From contig DBFQ01000077.1 of the NCBI GenBank assembly GCA_002294665.1, positions 8,466-48,067 of the forward strand: 39,602 nt of DNA, given 5' to 3'. The notes under the pieces were generated by a model. The model had not been told where the DNA came from and searched no databases. It worked only from the letters and a program-made list of their open reading frames with translations. The translations under genes were made by a program, and so were the position numbers. This document shows, piece after piece, positions 24,339 to 34,289 of the stretch. Within the stretch, counting starts at the first letter, position 1; every line of letters begins with the position of its first letter. The DNA is from Candidatus Aminicenantes bacterium UBA876 (GTDB lineage: Bacteria; Acidobacteriota; Aminicenantia; UBA2199).

Positions 24339-26426
24339 ATGAAACACACAATTGTTTTCTTATCCATAATGCTGATACTGGCCCTCTTTCTTCCGGCGCA
24401 GTATTCCGCAGGCGCCGAAGAGGAAACGTTTAAGGCCAGGTACTACGAAAATGCCAAGGTGGTTCGCGTCAAGTACGTGGATGGAGAGGCATTTGTGGAC
24501 CGCAGTTACGATGAAGGCCAGGAAGAAGCCACGACCAACCTCCCCCTGTTTGAAAAAGACGAGGTGGAAACCACCGACGGCCGCATGGAAATTTACCTGG
24601 GCCGGTTGAACTACCTGCGCCTGGATTATGATACCCGCGTCGAACTGGAAAAACTGCCGGCTCTGCGCCATACCTCCCTGACCATGAATATCCGTCACGG
24701 CGGCGTGTACCTCGACATCAACGGGCTTGATTACGAGAGAGACATGGAGATCCAGACTCCCGACTGCGGAGTTTTCCTTCTCGGTCGTGGAGTCGTTCGC
24801 CTCAACGTCGTTCCCGGTGAAGGCACGGAAGTAATCGTGCATGAAGGTCTGGTGGAAGTGGCCGGATCCAGTTACACCCGCGACCTGCGCAGTGGACAGA
24901 AAATCCGCTTCATGAGCGGTGCCGTACGCGAGAGTCCGTTTTATTTCCGCACCGCCAGCAACGACGACTTCGACCAATGGCAGCGCCAACGCGACCAGCA
25001 ACTGGGCGTCGCGCGTTACGGTACTTCCCGCTATCTGGATGAAGGCTATTCGGATTATGAATACGAATTAAGCCGCCATGGCCGTTGGCAGTTCAGTTCC
25101 GCTTATGGACGTCACATCTGGATTCCCCACCACCTGATGAGCGGGTGGCGCCCCTATTTCCACGGCCGCTGGATCTGGCATCCCTATTATGGTTACGTCT
25201 GGACTTCTTATGACAACTGGGGCTGGTTCACCCACCATTACGGCCGCTGGCATTGGGATCTGCGCATGGGATGGCACTGGATCCCCGGTTACCGCTGGTC
25301 GCCCGCCTGGGTGGCCTGGTACTGGGGGGACGATTACTACGGCTGGGCCCCGTTGAGCTACTGGAACCGGCCGATTTTTGTTTTCAATAACCGCTGGCAA
25401 CGGGGTTACCATTATTGGAAAGGATTGCCGCGCAATTCGCTTTCGACCGTGATCATCCGCAAAGACCGCCTGCTGGCCGCCCATGTTCACCAGCACGCAG
25501 AGAATCGCCCGGGAGCTCGTGCGGTCATCAAGCATACCATTCCCTTCCGCGGGAACGCGCCGACTTTGCAACCACGCGTGGACACCATCCGCGTCGTCAA
25601 CGCCAAAGGCCGCGATGTGGTGGTGAAACGCGGCGCCCTCGCCACGACCACCCGATATCAAGCCCGGCAGGAAGGAGTCATGGCCCGCAGAATCACCCCG
25701 GAACGCGTTGACGTAGCCAATCGCTATACCCGGGGGACCGTAACCCGGAAAACCGAAATCCGCAGATACGGAAGCAGCAGTTCCAGCCAGAGGATCGTGG
25801 GTCGAAAAACCACTTCAGGCGACAGCGCAACATCTACCCACCGCTACCGGGGAACACCAGACACCCGCACAACCACTGGACGCACAACCATTCGCAAAAA
25901 AACCACGACCAGTCAGCGCACCACCACAACCCGCAAAAGCACGACCTCCGCCCAGAGCGGCAGCAAAGACACCAAAAAAGCCAAACGCAAGGACGACAGT
26001 CCGACAACCGCCCCGACGGCGCATACTCAAGCGCCGTCGGGAAGCTTGGCTTCGCGTTACGCGTCCGCTTCCCATCTCGGCATCACCCCGCGGCCGGGCT
26101 ACGGAACCGTTACCCGGCGTTACCTGCCCAGTACAGACCGGAAATACCCGATCAGCCGTTCATCCTCCCCGTATGCAACGATATCCGGATATCTGGCCGC
26201 ACGGCCGGCCGGCACCTATTCCCGCCCCGGAGGCGGCTATACTTCTTCCCGCAGCCACACCTATACCCCCGTCAGCCCGCGGAACGACTCCCCGCCCGCA
26301 TCCCGAACGGTTACCAGCCGATCCTATTCCAGTCGTTCCTATTCCGTTTCGCGTTCTTCGCGCAGCGCTTCCAGCCGATCAAGTTCGCGGAGTTCCACGT
26401 CATCAACCCGGGCGCGCCGGCGCTGA
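24339..26426 (+). CDS. Exported FecR-like / DUF6600 protein with Ser-Thr-Arg-rich tail
   Basis: A 695-aa protein. A signal peptide (about residues 1-25) is followed by a FecR-like beta domain (about 35-205: GEAFVDR, GRMEIYLGRLNYLRLD, HGGVYLDI, EVIVHEGLVEV). A block very rich in Trp, Tyr and His (about 245-345, with WIPHHLMSGWRPY and GWHWIPGYRWSPAWVAWYWG) is the DUF6600 signature. The last 230 residues are low-complexity, rich in Ser, Thr and Arg and strongly basic, ending in Ser/Arg repeats. The start has AGGAGG. FecR-like domains sense or bind in the periplasm; no sigma factor or TonB receptor is adjacent, so a structural or envelope role is as likely. Confidence 0.8.
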   Translation: MKHTIVFLSIMLILALFLPAQYSAGAEEETFKARYYENAKVVRVKYVDGEAFVDRSYDEGQEEATTNLPLFEKDEVETTDGRMEIYLGRLNYLRLDYDTRVELEKLPALRHTSLTMNIRHGGVYLDINGLDYERDMEIQTPDCGVFLLGRGVVRLNVVPGEGTEVIVHEGLVEVAGSSYTRDLRSGQKIRFMSGAVRESPFYFRTASNDDFDQWQRQRDQQLGVARYGTSRYLDEGYSDYEYELSRHGRWQFSSAYGRHIWIPHHLMSGWRPYFHGRWIWHPYYGYVWTSYDNWGWFTHHYGRWHWDLRMGWHWIPGYRWSPAWVAWYWGDDYYGWAPLSYWNRPIFVFNNRWQRGYHYWKGLPRNSLSTVIIRKDRLLAAHVHQHAENRPGARAVIKHTIPFRGNAPTLQPRVDTIRVVNAKGRDVVVKRGALATTTRYQARQEGVMARRITPERVDVANRYTRGTVTRKTEIRRYGSSSSSQRIVGRKTTSGDSATSTHRYRGTPDTRTTTGRTTIRKKTTTSQRTTTTRKSTTSAQSGSKDTKKAKRKDDSPTTAPTAHTQAPSGSLASRYASASHLGITPRPGYGTVTRRYLPSTDRKYPISRSSSPYATISGYLAARPAGTYSRPGGGYTSSRSHTYTPVSPRNDSPPASRTVTSRSYSSRSYSVSRSSRSASSRSSSRSSTSSTRARRR

Positions 26427-26448
26427 ACCACTCGTTGCAAAAGACGGG

Positions 26449-27072
26449 TCAGAAGCGGTAAAGCACACCCCCCTGAAGACTCAGGTAGCGCGGATAGTCC
26501 CGATTGAGAGGCAAGTGAGACATGACCTGAAAACGTGCGCCCCAATGCCGCAGTTCACGGAAAGCTGCGGCAATCCCCAGGCGCAGGTGCCAGAAGGATC
26601 CTGCATCTGCCGTGATATTGAAAAGCATGTTTTCTTGATGAATCCGGCTGCGCCCCATGCCCGCGAGCAGATCAATATTCCACCTGTTTTCCAGCGCAAA
26701 CAGCCGATAAGCGGCATCCAGGGAAGCGGACACAATTCTGAAAAACTCATTGCGGGTCTCGCTCTCTCCGCCATCCTCCGCACCGTTGACGGTTTCAATC
26801 ACTTCCTGGTGGCCGAACACGATGCCGATCCCCGGCACAAGGCTCAGCCGCGGTGTGATGGATACCTGGAGAGACAGGTCCAGACCCACTCCGGTGCGGT
26901 TTTGGTAATCCCGGTTCAAATCACCTTCCGCGGCCTGGGAATAGACGGAAAACGGATCAAAAAAGCGACCGCTTTGCAATGAATGAGATATGCCCAGATT
27001 CAACGTAAAATCCGTTGCCTGCGCGAATCCGCTTATCAGCAGGATCAAGCCGGTTAAAATAATTTTTTTCAC
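26449..27072 (-). CDS. Small outer-membrane beta-barrel protein
   Basis: A 207-aa protein with a signal peptide (cut near AQA-T, about residue 19). The mature part shows alternating strands (TGVGLDLSLQVSITPRLSLVPGIG split by short turns) and a C-terminal strand ending GGVLYRF, with the terminal Phe used by the barrel assembly machinery. It probably has eight strands. The GTG start has GGAGGG upstream. It lies 49 bp after the last small gene of the nqr operon and may be read from it, and is convergent with the DUF6600 gene (22 bp apart). Confidence 0.72.
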   Translation of the reverse strand: MKKIILTGLILLISGFAQATDFTLNLGISHSLQSGRFFDPFSVYSQAAEGDLNRDYQNRTGVGLDLSLQVSITPRLSLVPGIGIVFGHQEVIETVNGAEDGGESETRNEFFRIVSASLDAAYRLFALENRWNIDLLAGMGRSRIHQENMLFNITADAGSFWHLRLGIAAAFRELRHWGARFQVMSHLPLNRDYPRYLSLQGGVLYRF

Positions 27073-27121
27073 AGTCCCTCCTCGGCGGAACCACCTGAAT
27101 TAGATTACGCGCAAGCGGTGC

Positions 27122-27304
27122 CTAAGGTTCAACCCGCCCGGGCGGGACATCCCCGTTTCCAACGCGCCTGCAGCCCCGGGCTGCCTCGCGGGGGTGAGCG
27201 CACCCGCAACCGCCTCGATCGCGAAAACGACTCCAGCGCAACACAATCAGGAAAAAAGCCAGCGCAGCGAAGGCCGCAAGTATCGAAACCACCCAGTTTG
27301 CCAT
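27122..27304 (-). CDS. Small Cys-containing single-helix membrane protein (possible NqrM-like)
   Basis: A 60-aa product: one transmembrane helix (about residues 4-22), then a basic RWSRFRDRGG stretch, a Cys-Gly-Cys pair and a third Cys. It begins 5 nt after the apbE stop, at the end of the nqr operon. NqrM (DUF539), needed to load iron into Na+-NQR, is likewise a single-helix protein with a Cys-rich tail encoded after apbE. The helix-plus-cysteine plan and location agree, but the exact four-Cys pattern of NqrM is not reproduced. No clear Shine-Dalgarno sequence; translation may be coupled. A FeoB-associated-like protein is an alternative. Confidence 0.5.
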   Translation of the reverse strand: MANWVVSILAAFAALAFFLIVLRWSRFRDRGGCGCAHPREAARGCRRVGNGDVPPGRVEP

Positions 27305-27309
27305 GAAGT

Positions 27310-28392
27310 TCAGGAAGCGCCCTTTTCAGACAACAGCAGTCTGCGGAATGACGGGGTCATAAACTCGCGATATCCGCGGGCATCACGCTCAATCAAGAAC
27401 ACACACCAGGATCGTTGCAAAGCCAGTTCTTTGGCCTTTTCCGGACCCATTACCAGCAATGCCGTGGCCCAGGCGTCGGCCTCCATGCAGGTATCTGCCA
27501 CAACCGTGACTGAGGCCAGGTTATGGGTAACCGGGCGCCCGCTGCGGGGATCGAAGGTGTGGGAATAACGGGTACCATCGACCTCGAAGTAATTCTGGTA
27601 ATCTCCGGAAGTGGCCATGGAGCGGTTCTCTAAACGGATCACCCGCTGCAGCCCCCCGGCGGCCACCGGCTCCATGATGCCGATTTGCCAGGGCCCGCCG
27701 CCGGCGCGTTCACCGCTGGTACGGACTTCGCCGCCGATTTCCACCAGGAAGTCGTTGATTTTCTTCTGCTTCAGCAGTTGCGCCAGACAGTCGACTCCGT
27801 ATCCCTTGGCCAGAGCCGAAAGATTGCATTCCAGTCCGTCAACGTTTTTGCGCAACGCCGGCGGCTCGTGATAAACAACCAGATGGCGACTGCCGGAACG
27901 TTCCAGGGCGGAACGGATTTCACTCTCTGCGGGAATTCTCCGCTCTCCGTCCGGCCCGAATCCCCACAGGCGGATCACGGGGCCGATCGTGATATCAAAC
28001 GCCCCGTTCGACTGGTGATACACATTCATGGCCATCGCGACAAGCGCCGCCATCTCCGGAGAAACCGGGAATTTTTGCCCCGCGCGGAAACGGTTGAAAC
28101 GGGAAATTTCGGACTCCGCGCGAAACACCGACATCAGGTTGTTCACCTTCTCCAACTCATCGTGAATCGCCCTGGCCAGATCCAGGCGCAGCAGGTCAAC
28201 GCGGGATTTTTCCCATGAAGCGGGAAGCCGGAATTTCACCACCCAGGTTGTCCCCATGGTCATGCCGGACAACACATGGGGAGATGGATCGGAAACACCG
28301 CATCCCGCCAGGCAGAAGACGGCCAGAAATGACACGAAGAAGCGCAACAATCCGGATCGTTCCGGCGGGGTATCAACTGCCGAAATCATCAT
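27310..28392 (-). CDS. apbE: FAD:protein FMN transferase (ApbE), lipoprotein
   Basis: A 360-aa ApbE. A signal peptide with lipobox LAGC (Cys31) predicts a lipoprotein at the periplasmic face. Family blocks are [47 protein letters not shown] and the late [11 protein letters not shown], which holds metal-binding residues. The enzyme moves FMN from FAD to a Thr in D-x-x-S/T-G-A-T motifs. Its targets are encoded in the same operon: NqrC (DGISGAT) and NqrB (DGFSRAT). The start overlaps nqrF by 20 bp. Confidence 0.95.
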   Translation of the reverse strand: MMISAVDTPPERSGLLRFFVSFLAVFCLAGCGVSDPSPHVLSGMTMGTTWVVKFRLPASWEKSRVDLLRLDLARAIHDELEKVNNLMSVFRAESEISRFNRFRAGQKFPVSPEMAALVAMAMNVYHQSNGAFDITIGPVIRLWGFGPDGERRIPAESEIRSALERSGSRHLVVYHEPPALRKNVDGLECNLSALAKGYGVDCLAQLLKQKKINDFLVEIGGEVRTSGERAGGGPWQIGIMEPVAAGGLQRVIRLENRSMATSGDYQNYFEVDGTRYSHTFDPRSGRPVTHNLASVTVVADTCMEADAWATALLVMGPEKAKELALQRSWCVFLIERDARGYREFMTPSFRRLLLSEKGAS

Positions 28393-29608
28393 AGAGGATA
28401 TTTTCCGGCTCGACTCCCAGGCTGTCCAGCATCTGCAGGACCGCGTTCAGCATGAGGGGTGGGCCGCAAATATAATATTCGCAATCCTCGGGAGCGGGAT
28501 GATCCTTCAGGTATCGTTCGTAGACAACCTGGTGGATGAAGCCCACCGCTCCCTTCCAGTCATCCTGGGGTAACGGATCGGAGAGCGCCACGGTCCAGCT
28601 GAAATTATCATGCGCTTGCGCCAGGCTGTCGAACTCCTCGGCATAAAACATCTCCCGCAGACTGCGCGCGCCGTACCAGAATGACATGCGCCGACGGGTA
28701 TGCAGCCGCTTTAATTGATCCAGGATATGGGAACGCATGGGGGCCATACCCGCGCCGCCGCCGATGAAAACCATTTCGTTGTCGGTGTCCCGGGCGAAAA
28801 ACTCACCGTACGGCCCGGAAATGGTTACCTTGTCTCCCGGCTTGAGATTGTATATCCAGGAAGACATGATCCCCGGAGGAATGCCCGCCTTCCCCGAGGG
28901 CGGCAGGGCGATGCGGACGTTCAGCATGATAATGCCCCGTTCTTCGGGACAATTGGCCATGGAATACGCGCGTGTGACCGACTCGTTCGACTTTGACGTG
29001 AGCTGAAACAGATTGAGACGTTTCCAGTCCCCGCGATAGTCTTCGTCAATTTCAAAATCAGCGTAGTTCACGCGATGCGGGGGAGCCTCCACCTGGATAT
29101 ACCCGCCGGCACGGAAGTTGACATTCTCTCCGGCGGGCAACTCCAAAACCAGTTCCTTGATAAACGTGGCCACGCAGCGATTGGAGCGCACGCGGCATTC
29201 CCATCGTTGGACACTGAAGATTTCCGCGGAAACCTCGATCTCCATGTCACCCTTGACCGGAACCTGGCAGGAAAGCCGGAATCCTTCACGGACTTCCCGG
29301 CGGCTGAGCAACGATCGCTCAGTGGGCAGGATATCTCCTCCACCCGAAGTGACCCTGAGCTTGCAAGTCCCGCATGTTCCGCTTCCACCGCAGGCGGAAG
29401 GCACGTAAATCTTTTTCTCGATCAAGGCGTTGAGGAGTTTGCCTCCGACCGGAAGCGTCAAGCTGCGCCCGGGATCCCGGTTCACGACAACGGTCACGTT
29501 GCCGGTGGCCACGAGCTTGGAACGAGCCAGCAGGATCAGCACCACCAATAAAAGCACAATGAGGATGAACATGGTCACCCCCAACGCGATCAACTCAATT
29601 CCATTCAT
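28373..29608 (-). CDS. nqrF: Na+-NQR subunit F (NADH dehydrogenase, FAD/2Fe-2S)
   Basis: A 411-aa subunit. A transmembrane helix (about 4-27) is followed by a plant-type [2Fe-2S] domain with Cys73, Cys79, Cys82 and Cys114, then a ferredoxin reductase-like part: RAYSMAN (213-219) for [11 protein letters not shown] (283-290) and YICGPPLM for NADH. It oxidises NADH in the cytoplasm and feeds electrons to the membrane subunits. Length matches the family (about 408). It lies 37 bp after nqrE. Confidence 0.96.
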   Translation of the reverse strand: MNGIELIALGVTMFILIVLLLVVLILLARSKLVATGNVTVVVNRDPGRSLTLPVGGKLLNALIEKKIYVPSACGGSGTCGTCKLRVTSGGGDILPTERSLLSRREVREGFRLSCQVPVKGDMEIEVSAEIFSVQRWECRVRSNRCVATFIKELVLELPAGENVNFRAGGYIQVEAPPHRVNYADFEIDEDYRGDWKRLNLFQLTSKSNESVTRAYSMANCPEERGIIMLNVRIALPPSGKAGIPPGIMSSWIYNLKPGDKVTISGPYGEFFARDTDNEMVFIGGGAGMAPMRSHILDQLKRLHTRRRMSFWYGARSLREMFYAEEFDSLAQAHDNFSWTVALSDPLPQDDWKGAVGFIHQVVYERYLKDHPAPEDCEYYICGPPLMLNAVLQMLDSLGVEPENILYDDFGS

Positions 29609-29645
29609 GCCTTACCCCATTCGGTCGGCCGCAGCACACGGCGAT

Positions 29646-30257
29646 TCACAACTGGATACCTGAAAAGAGCATGAAAATCATGGCCATCAAACCGGCGGTG
29701 ATAAAGGTGATGCCCAGCCCTCGCAATCCCGCGGGAACCCGGCTGTATTTCATTTTTTCCCGGATACCCGCCAGCAACACGATGGCAAGCGCCCAACCGA
29801 TACCGGATCCGAGGCCGAACACGACACTTTCACCGAAGGTGTAATCTCTCTCCACCATGAACAGCGACCCGCCCAGGATGGCGCAGTTGACCGTGATCAG
29901 CGGCAGGAAAATCCCCAGGGCGTTGTAAAGGCCGGGAAAATACTTATCCAGGATCATTTCCAGAATCTGCACCATGGCCGCGATCACACCGATATAGGTA
30001 ATCAAGCCCAGAAAGCGCAGGTCGGCGCCGCCCAACCCGGCCCAGTCCAGGGCCCCCTCGCGCAGCACATGGTTGTAGATGAGGTTGTTGACCGGAACGG
30101 TAATCGATTGCACCACAACCACCGCGATTCCCAGGCCGGCCGCGGTATCCACCCTGCGGGATACGGCCAGAAACGTACACATGCCCAGAAACAGCGCCAG
30201 GGCGATGTTGTCTATGAAGATCGATTTCACCAACAGACTGATATAGTGTTCAACCAT
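29646..30257 (-). CDS. nqrE: Na+-NQR subunit E
   Basis: A 203-aa membrane protein with six hydrophobic segments. Cys27 ([11 protein letters not shown]) and Cys125 ([10 protein letters not shown]) sit in the two inverted half-helices that, with the matching pair of NqrD, bind the intramembrane iron-sulphur centre. Part of the Na+-pumping path. It starts 1 nt after the nqrD stop. Confidence 0.95.
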   Translation of the reverse strand: MVEHYISLLVKSIFIDNIALALFLGMCTFLAVSRRVDTAAGLGIAVVVVQSITVPVNNLIYNHVLREGALDWAGLGGADLRFLGLITYIGVIAAMVQILEMILDKYFPGLYNALGIFLPLITVNCAILGGSLFMVERDYTFGESVVFGLGSGIGWALAIVLLAGIREKMKYSRVPAGLRGLGITFITAGLMAMIFMLFSGIQL

Positions 30258-30258
30258 T

Positions 30259-30879
30259 TCAGGCCTCTTCCACCAGGTCTTTGTGCCGCGTACGGATCAT
30301 CCAGATCAAGCCGCCGATCAGGAAAAAAGCGCTGGCGGGCAGCAGCAGCACGCCGTTGGCCGTATACCAGCCCCCTTCGGTATTCAGGGGGAGGATGGAA
30401 AATCCCAGCAGTTTTCCCTGGCCGAATAACTCGCGAACCATCGCCACGGCAATCAGGATCACGCTGTACCCCAGGCCGTTGCCGAAACCATCCAGCAAGC
30501 TCGGCCAGGGCGGATTCTGCAGGGCGAATGCCTCCGCACGCCCCATGATAATGCAGTTGGTGATGATCAGGCCCACGTATACGGACAATTGCTTGCTGAC
30601 GTCAAAGAAATAGGCGCGGATGATCTGGTCCGCCACAATCACCAGCGAAGCGATGATGGTCATTTCCACAATAATCCGCACACTGGAGGGGATGTGGTGG
30701 CGGATCAGGCTGATCGAGAAGTTGGAAAAAGTGGTCACGAAAATAACCGCCAGGCACATGATCAACGTGGTATCCAGTCGGGATGTAACCGCCAGCGCCG
30801 AACAGATACCCAGGACCTGGACGGCGATGGGGTTGTTGTGAATCACCGGTTCGATCAAGGTCTTTTTAACGAGTGACAT
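30259..30879 (-). CDS. nqrD: Na+-NQR subunit D
   Basis: A 206-aa membrane protein, paralogous to NqrE. Cys26 ([10 protein letters not shown]) and Cys109 ([13 protein letters not shown]) supply the other two ligands of the intramembrane centre. The ATG at 30879 is chosen over an upstream start at 30900 because AAGGAGG lies just before it and the product then begins [11 protein letters not shown]. It overlaps nqrC by 14 bp. Confidence 0.95.
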   Translation of the reverse strand: MSLVKKTLIEPVIHNNPIAVQVLGICSALAVTSRLDTTLIMCLAVIFVTTFSNFSISLIRHHIPSSVRIIVEMTIIASLVIVADQIIRAYFFDVSKQLSVYVGLIITNCIIMGRAEAFALQNPPWPSLLDGFGNGLGYSVILIAVAMVRELFGQGKLLGFSILPLNTEGGWYTANGVLLLPASAFFLIGGLIWMIRTRHKDLVEEA

Positions 30880-31672
30880 GCAGGCCCTCCTTGGCGGCAT
30901 GGCTCAGAAAAGGCCCGTATCCATTTCCTCCCAGCCAGAAACGGACCATGCTCTGGACGCCCTGGGTGGTTTTCGTGGCCCCGGATATCCCGTCCACGTG
31001 ATGGCGCGCGAGCGGGTCGTCGGCCTGCACGCTCCCATGCAGTACCGCGATCCTGATGCGGCCGTCTTCGCCAAACGCGAGTTTTCCGTCCCATTTTTCC
31101 TGCCAGCGGGGGTTATCAATCTCGCCACCCAGTCCCGGAGTTTCACCATGATCGTAAAAGATGAGACGCCGGATCGTACGCAGGTCCGGATCCATGGCTA
31201 AAAATCCGTACAAGGTCGACCACAGGCCCTTACCGACCACCGGCAGGATCAGGCGCACCGGCTTTTCCGCGTCATCCTCAACCACAAAAACCGGCATGAA
31301 TCGGGGGATGCGTTTCAGGCCGGAGGGATCCTCCGCCGGCGCAAGGGCGCGGCCGGTCCCCGCCCTCATCGCCAGGCGTTGAAAGTCAAAGGCTTCCGGC
31401 GTTACCCCGCCGGGAACATCTGGCTTTTCCAGCCAGGATCCGTCGGAAAGGCGGACAAAGCCGGCCCGCACAGAACGATTGTAGGTATCGGCCACATCCA
31501 CACCGGGGCTGAGTAATCCGCCGGCATCCAGGATGTTGCGCAGCTTGTCCATGCGCTGATTGACTTCCTGCCGCGGCTTCAATCCGACCGCCGCCACGGA
31601 AACCAGCACGGCGCAGACCGCGCATACGGCCAGGGCTACCAGGAGGATTCTGCTTTTGCTATCTGAGGCCAT
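30866..31672 (-). CDS. nqrC: Na+-NQR subunit C (covalent FMN)
   Basis: A 268-aa subunit with one N-terminal transmembrane helix (about 8-30) and a periplasmic FMN-binding domain. The flavinylation motif is DGISGAT with the acceptor Thr233. GLGGEIDNP is also conserved. It passes electrons from NqrF and NqrD/E to NqrB. It overlaps nqrB by 14 bp. Confidence 0.95.
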   Translation of the reverse strand: MASDSKSRILLVALAVCAVCAVLVSVAAVGLKPRQEVNQRMDKLRNILDAGGLLSPGVDVADTYNRSVRAGFVRLSDGSWLEKPDVPGGVTPEAFDFQRLAMRAGTGRALAPAEDPSGLKRIPRFMPVFVVEDDAEKPVRLILPVVGKGLWSTLYGFLAMDPDLRTIRRLIFYDHGETPGLGGEIDNPRWQEKWDGKLAFGEDGRIRIAVLHGSVQADDPLARHHVDGISGATKTTQGVQSMVRFWLGGNGYGPFLSHAAKEGLHVTR

Positions 31673-32861
31673 ATCGAATCATCCTCCTCTTGATGTTGGC
31701 ATTGATCACCAGGCGATCGATCACGGGGGCGGTAATGTTGCCGAACAGGATCGCCAACATGATGCCCTCGGGAAACGCCGGGTTCACCACGCGGATCAGG
31801 ATCACCATCACGCCGATCAACAGGCCGTAGATCACGCGGCCGGGATTGGTCATGGCTGCGCTCACCGGATCGGTGGCCATAAACACCGTGCCGAACATCA
31901 GCCCGCCCAGCACCAGGTGCCAGTGGGGCTGCAGAGCAAACATGGGGTTTGTCGCGCTCCCCACCAGGTTGAAAAACAGTGCCGTACCCACCGCGCCGGT
32001 CCATACCGCAGCCATGATGCGCCAGGATCCGACTCCCGTCAGAATCAACACCAGCGCGCCGAACAGACACGCCACTACCGACGTCTCGCCCATCGACCCG
32101 GGAATGAATCCCAGGAAGGCGTCTTTCCAGGATACGGAAAGCGACAGTGTGGGATCAGCCAGTTGCGCCAGGGGCGTGGCGCGACTGAACCCGTCCACGG
32201 CGATCCAGGCATCCGCACTGGAAAAATTCAAGGGATAGGCAAAAAAGAGGAACATGCGTCCCGCCAGGGCGGGGTTGACGATGTTCATGCCCACGCCGCC
32301 GAACACTTCCTTTCCCAGCACCACGCCGAATGTGATTCCGACCGCAGCCATCCACAAAGGCAGGGTGGGGGGAAGAATCAACGGGAAAAGCAACCCCGTC
32401 ACCAGAAAGCCCTCGCTGATTTCATGGCCGCGCACCACGGCAAAAAGGACTTCCCAGGCTCCCCCCACGATCATGGTCAGGATGTAGAGCGGTAAGAAAT
32501 ACATCATGCCGTGCACAGCGCAATCCAAAATCGAGTCCGGTGAAAATCCCAGCCCGAGCAATCGTACCACTTCCGCCCGCCATCCCGGCAGGGGCGAAGC
32601 GCCGGCTTGAGAAATGGCCAAGTTGGCTTGCAGGCCCGTGTTGTACAAAGCCATCAGGACGCTTGGAACCAGGGCGATGACGACCGTGACCATCATGCGT
32701 TTGAGATCCATGGCGTCACGGATGTGAGGCGCCGTACGTGTCACTGTACCCGGTGTGTACAAAAAGGTGTCTACGGCTTCATACAAAGGAAACCAGCGCC
32801 GCCAGCGGCTTTTCCCGTCAAACCACTTTTCTTGAACCCGATCGAGTATTCGTCGCAGCAC
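31659..32861 (-). CDS. nqrB: Na+-NQR subunit B (covalent FMN, riboflavin)
   Basis: A 400-aa polytopic membrane subunit, the core of Na+ translocation. Family blocks include GHEISEGFLVTGLLFPLILPP, split around residue 150, and GMNIVNPALAGRMFLFFAYP. The flavinylation site reads DGFSRAT (residues 223-229): Thr229 is the FMN acceptor, but the usual Gly before Ala-Thr is Arg227 (codon CGC at 32183-32181). The rest of the motif is intact. The gene lies 4 bp after nqrA. Confidence 0.95.
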   Translation of the reverse strand: MLRRILDRVQEKWFDGKSRWRRWFPLYEAVDTFLYTPGTVTRTAPHIRDAMDLKRMMVTVVIALVPSVLMALYNTGLQANLAISQAGASPLPGWRAEVVRLLGLGFSPDSILDCAVHGMMYFLPLYILTMIVGGAWEVLFAVVRGHEISEGFLVTGLLFPLILPPTLPLWMAAVGITFGVVLGKEVFGGVGMNIVNPALAGRMFLFFAYPLNFSSADAWIAVDGFSRATPLAQLADPTLSLSVSWKDAFLGFIPGSMGETSVVACLFGALVLILTGVGSWRIMAAVWTGAVGTALFFNLVGSATNPMFALQPHWHLVLGGLMFGTVFMATDPVSAAMTNPGRVIYGLLIGVMVILIRVVNPAFPEGIMLAILFGNITAPVIDRLVINANIKRRMIRYGLR

Positions 32862-32865
32862 GTTG

Positions 32866-34209
32866 CTACCCTTCCTTCCTGATGGTCTCGAGATTTCGCC
32901 TCAATGCCTCCGCGTAATCCAGCTTTGAAGCGGAAACAAATGTGAACAAAGCCATGTCTTCTTCAGCCAACTCCAGCATACCCAGTTTTTCGGCATCTTC
33001 CAGGTCATCCACCATCAATGCACGCATCAGCGGTGTCGGCAGGATATCCATGGGACAAACCGATTCCAGCACACCGGTGGGGATAATGGCGCGTTGTCCG
33101 CCGTGAAGGTCGGTTTTCAGATCCAGCTCACGTCGGGGCAGAAAGTGAGAAGCGACAATGCCTTTGGCGGAAAAAAGCGTGAACCCGGGATAGAGCCAGC
33201 CGAGAAAGCGGCGGCGGCCTCCCTCGCGCAGGGCGGATACCTGCTGGTGATAGCGTCCCAGAAACCGGCGGCCATCGGTAACGGCAAACCCGGTGAGTAC
33301 GGACCCGGATACCAAACGCACGCTGCCGCTGACCAGTTCATCTCGCGTCAACTCAGGCAGAGATGCACCCAGGCGGGTTCGCACCAAGCGGGGACGGCGA
33401 ATCGCGGGTCCGGCCAGAGACACGATCCGTTCCACAGGCAGCAACCCGGTGCGGAAAAATTCGCCGATTGCCAGTACGTCCTGAATGCCCACGTGCCAGA
33501 CACGACGCCCGCGGCATACCGGTGACAGGAAGTGGATGTGGGTTCCCACGTTTCCCGCCGGGTGCGGACCGGCAAAAACCACTTCGCTGACACGACCCTC
33601 GAGGTCCCCCGGCGGCAGCGTGAACTGCGGCGCGCGGCAAAGGAATACGGGTACGCCGACCATCCGAGCCAGCATTCGCAGTCCGGCGATGAAATCTTCT
33701 TCACGCCCCTCGAGCAGGGGCGCGATCGCCGGGGCGTGCGGCTGGGTGTCCATGGCGGTGACAAAGAGCGCCTGAGGCGGCACCTCCGGGTCGGCGACCA
33801 TCTCATACGGACGCATGCGAATGGCCGGCCACAGGCCGGAACGCAGCAGGAGGCTGCGGATGGTTTCCGGGTCCGGATCAGCGGTGGCGGGCCGTTTGAA
33901 CTCGAGGGCATCATCGCCTTCGATCTCAACGGCCATCCCTTCCAGCACCCGCCGGGGCCCGCGATAAACGGCCGCCACGCGGCCTCCCGCCGGAGAAACG
34001 TAATTCACATGAGGATGGACCTTGTCTGAAAACAGCGGTTCACCCCGTTTGACCCGGGCCCCCTCCTTTACACGGAGGCGGATTTTCAGCCCGGGATAAT
34101 CCAGTGCGGAAACGCCGACCTGGGTAATTTCAGCCGCGGGATGAATGCGTTGTTCCGGGGATCCCTTCAGGGGAATGGTCAAGCCCTTGCGCGTCCTGAT
34201 TGTCTTCAT
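32866..34209 (-). CDS. nqrA: Na+-NQR subunit A
   Basis: A 447-aa soluble subunit of the expected length, starting KTIRTRKGLTIPLKGSPEQ as is typical of NqrA. Its presence separates this operon from the related Rnf complexes, which lack it. It binds quinone at the cytoplasmic side. First gene of the operon nqrABCDEF-apbE; AGGTGG lies a few nt before its ATG, and the promoter and a 16-bp palindrome are upstream. Confidence 0.95.
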   Translation of the reverse strand: MKTIRTRKGLTIPLKGSPEQRIHPAAEITQVGVSALDYPGLKIRLRVKEGARVKRGEPLFSDKVHPHVNYVSPAGGRVAAVYRGPRRVLEGMAVEIEGDDALEFKRPATADPDPETIRSLLLRSGLWPAIRMRPYEMVADPEVPPQALFVTAMDTQPHAPAIAPLLEGREEDFIAGLRMLARMVGVPVFLCRAPQFTLPPGDLEGRVSEVVFAGPHPAGNVGTHIHFLSPVCRGRRVWHVGIQDVLAIGEFFRTGLLPVERIVSLAGPAIRRPRLVRTRLGASLPELTRDELVSGSVRLVSGSVLTGFAVTDGRRFLGRYHQQVSALREGGRRRFLGWLYPGFTLFSAKGIVASHFLPRRELDLKTDLHGGQRAIIPTGVLESVCPMDILPTPLMRALMVDDLEDAEKLGMLELAEEDMALFTFVSASKLDYAEALRRNLETIRKEG

Positions 34210-34260
34210 ATTCCACCTGGTTCATTTACATGGTTGGGCCTTCTGAAAACCAGAAGAGAG

Positions 34261-34289
34261 ATATTATCACATCAGGCTTGAGGGCTCAA
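34261..34289 (-). promoter_or_regulatory. Promoter of the nqr operon
   Basis: On the minus strand TTGAGC (34289-34284), 17-bp spacer, TAATAT (34266-34261), giving a leader of about 45 nt. A GATAAT with a 15-bp spacer is an alternative. Confidence 0.55.

Noticed and set aside
27133-27146. Palindrome CCCGCCCGGGCGGG as a regulatory site
   Set aside because: It lies within the end of the small Cys-protein gene in GC-rich DNA and has no U-tract, so there is too little to call a terminator or operator.
27310-34209. Rnf complex
   Set aside because: NqrA and an NqrF with a reductase domain are present and RnfB/RnfC are absent, so it is Na+-NQR.
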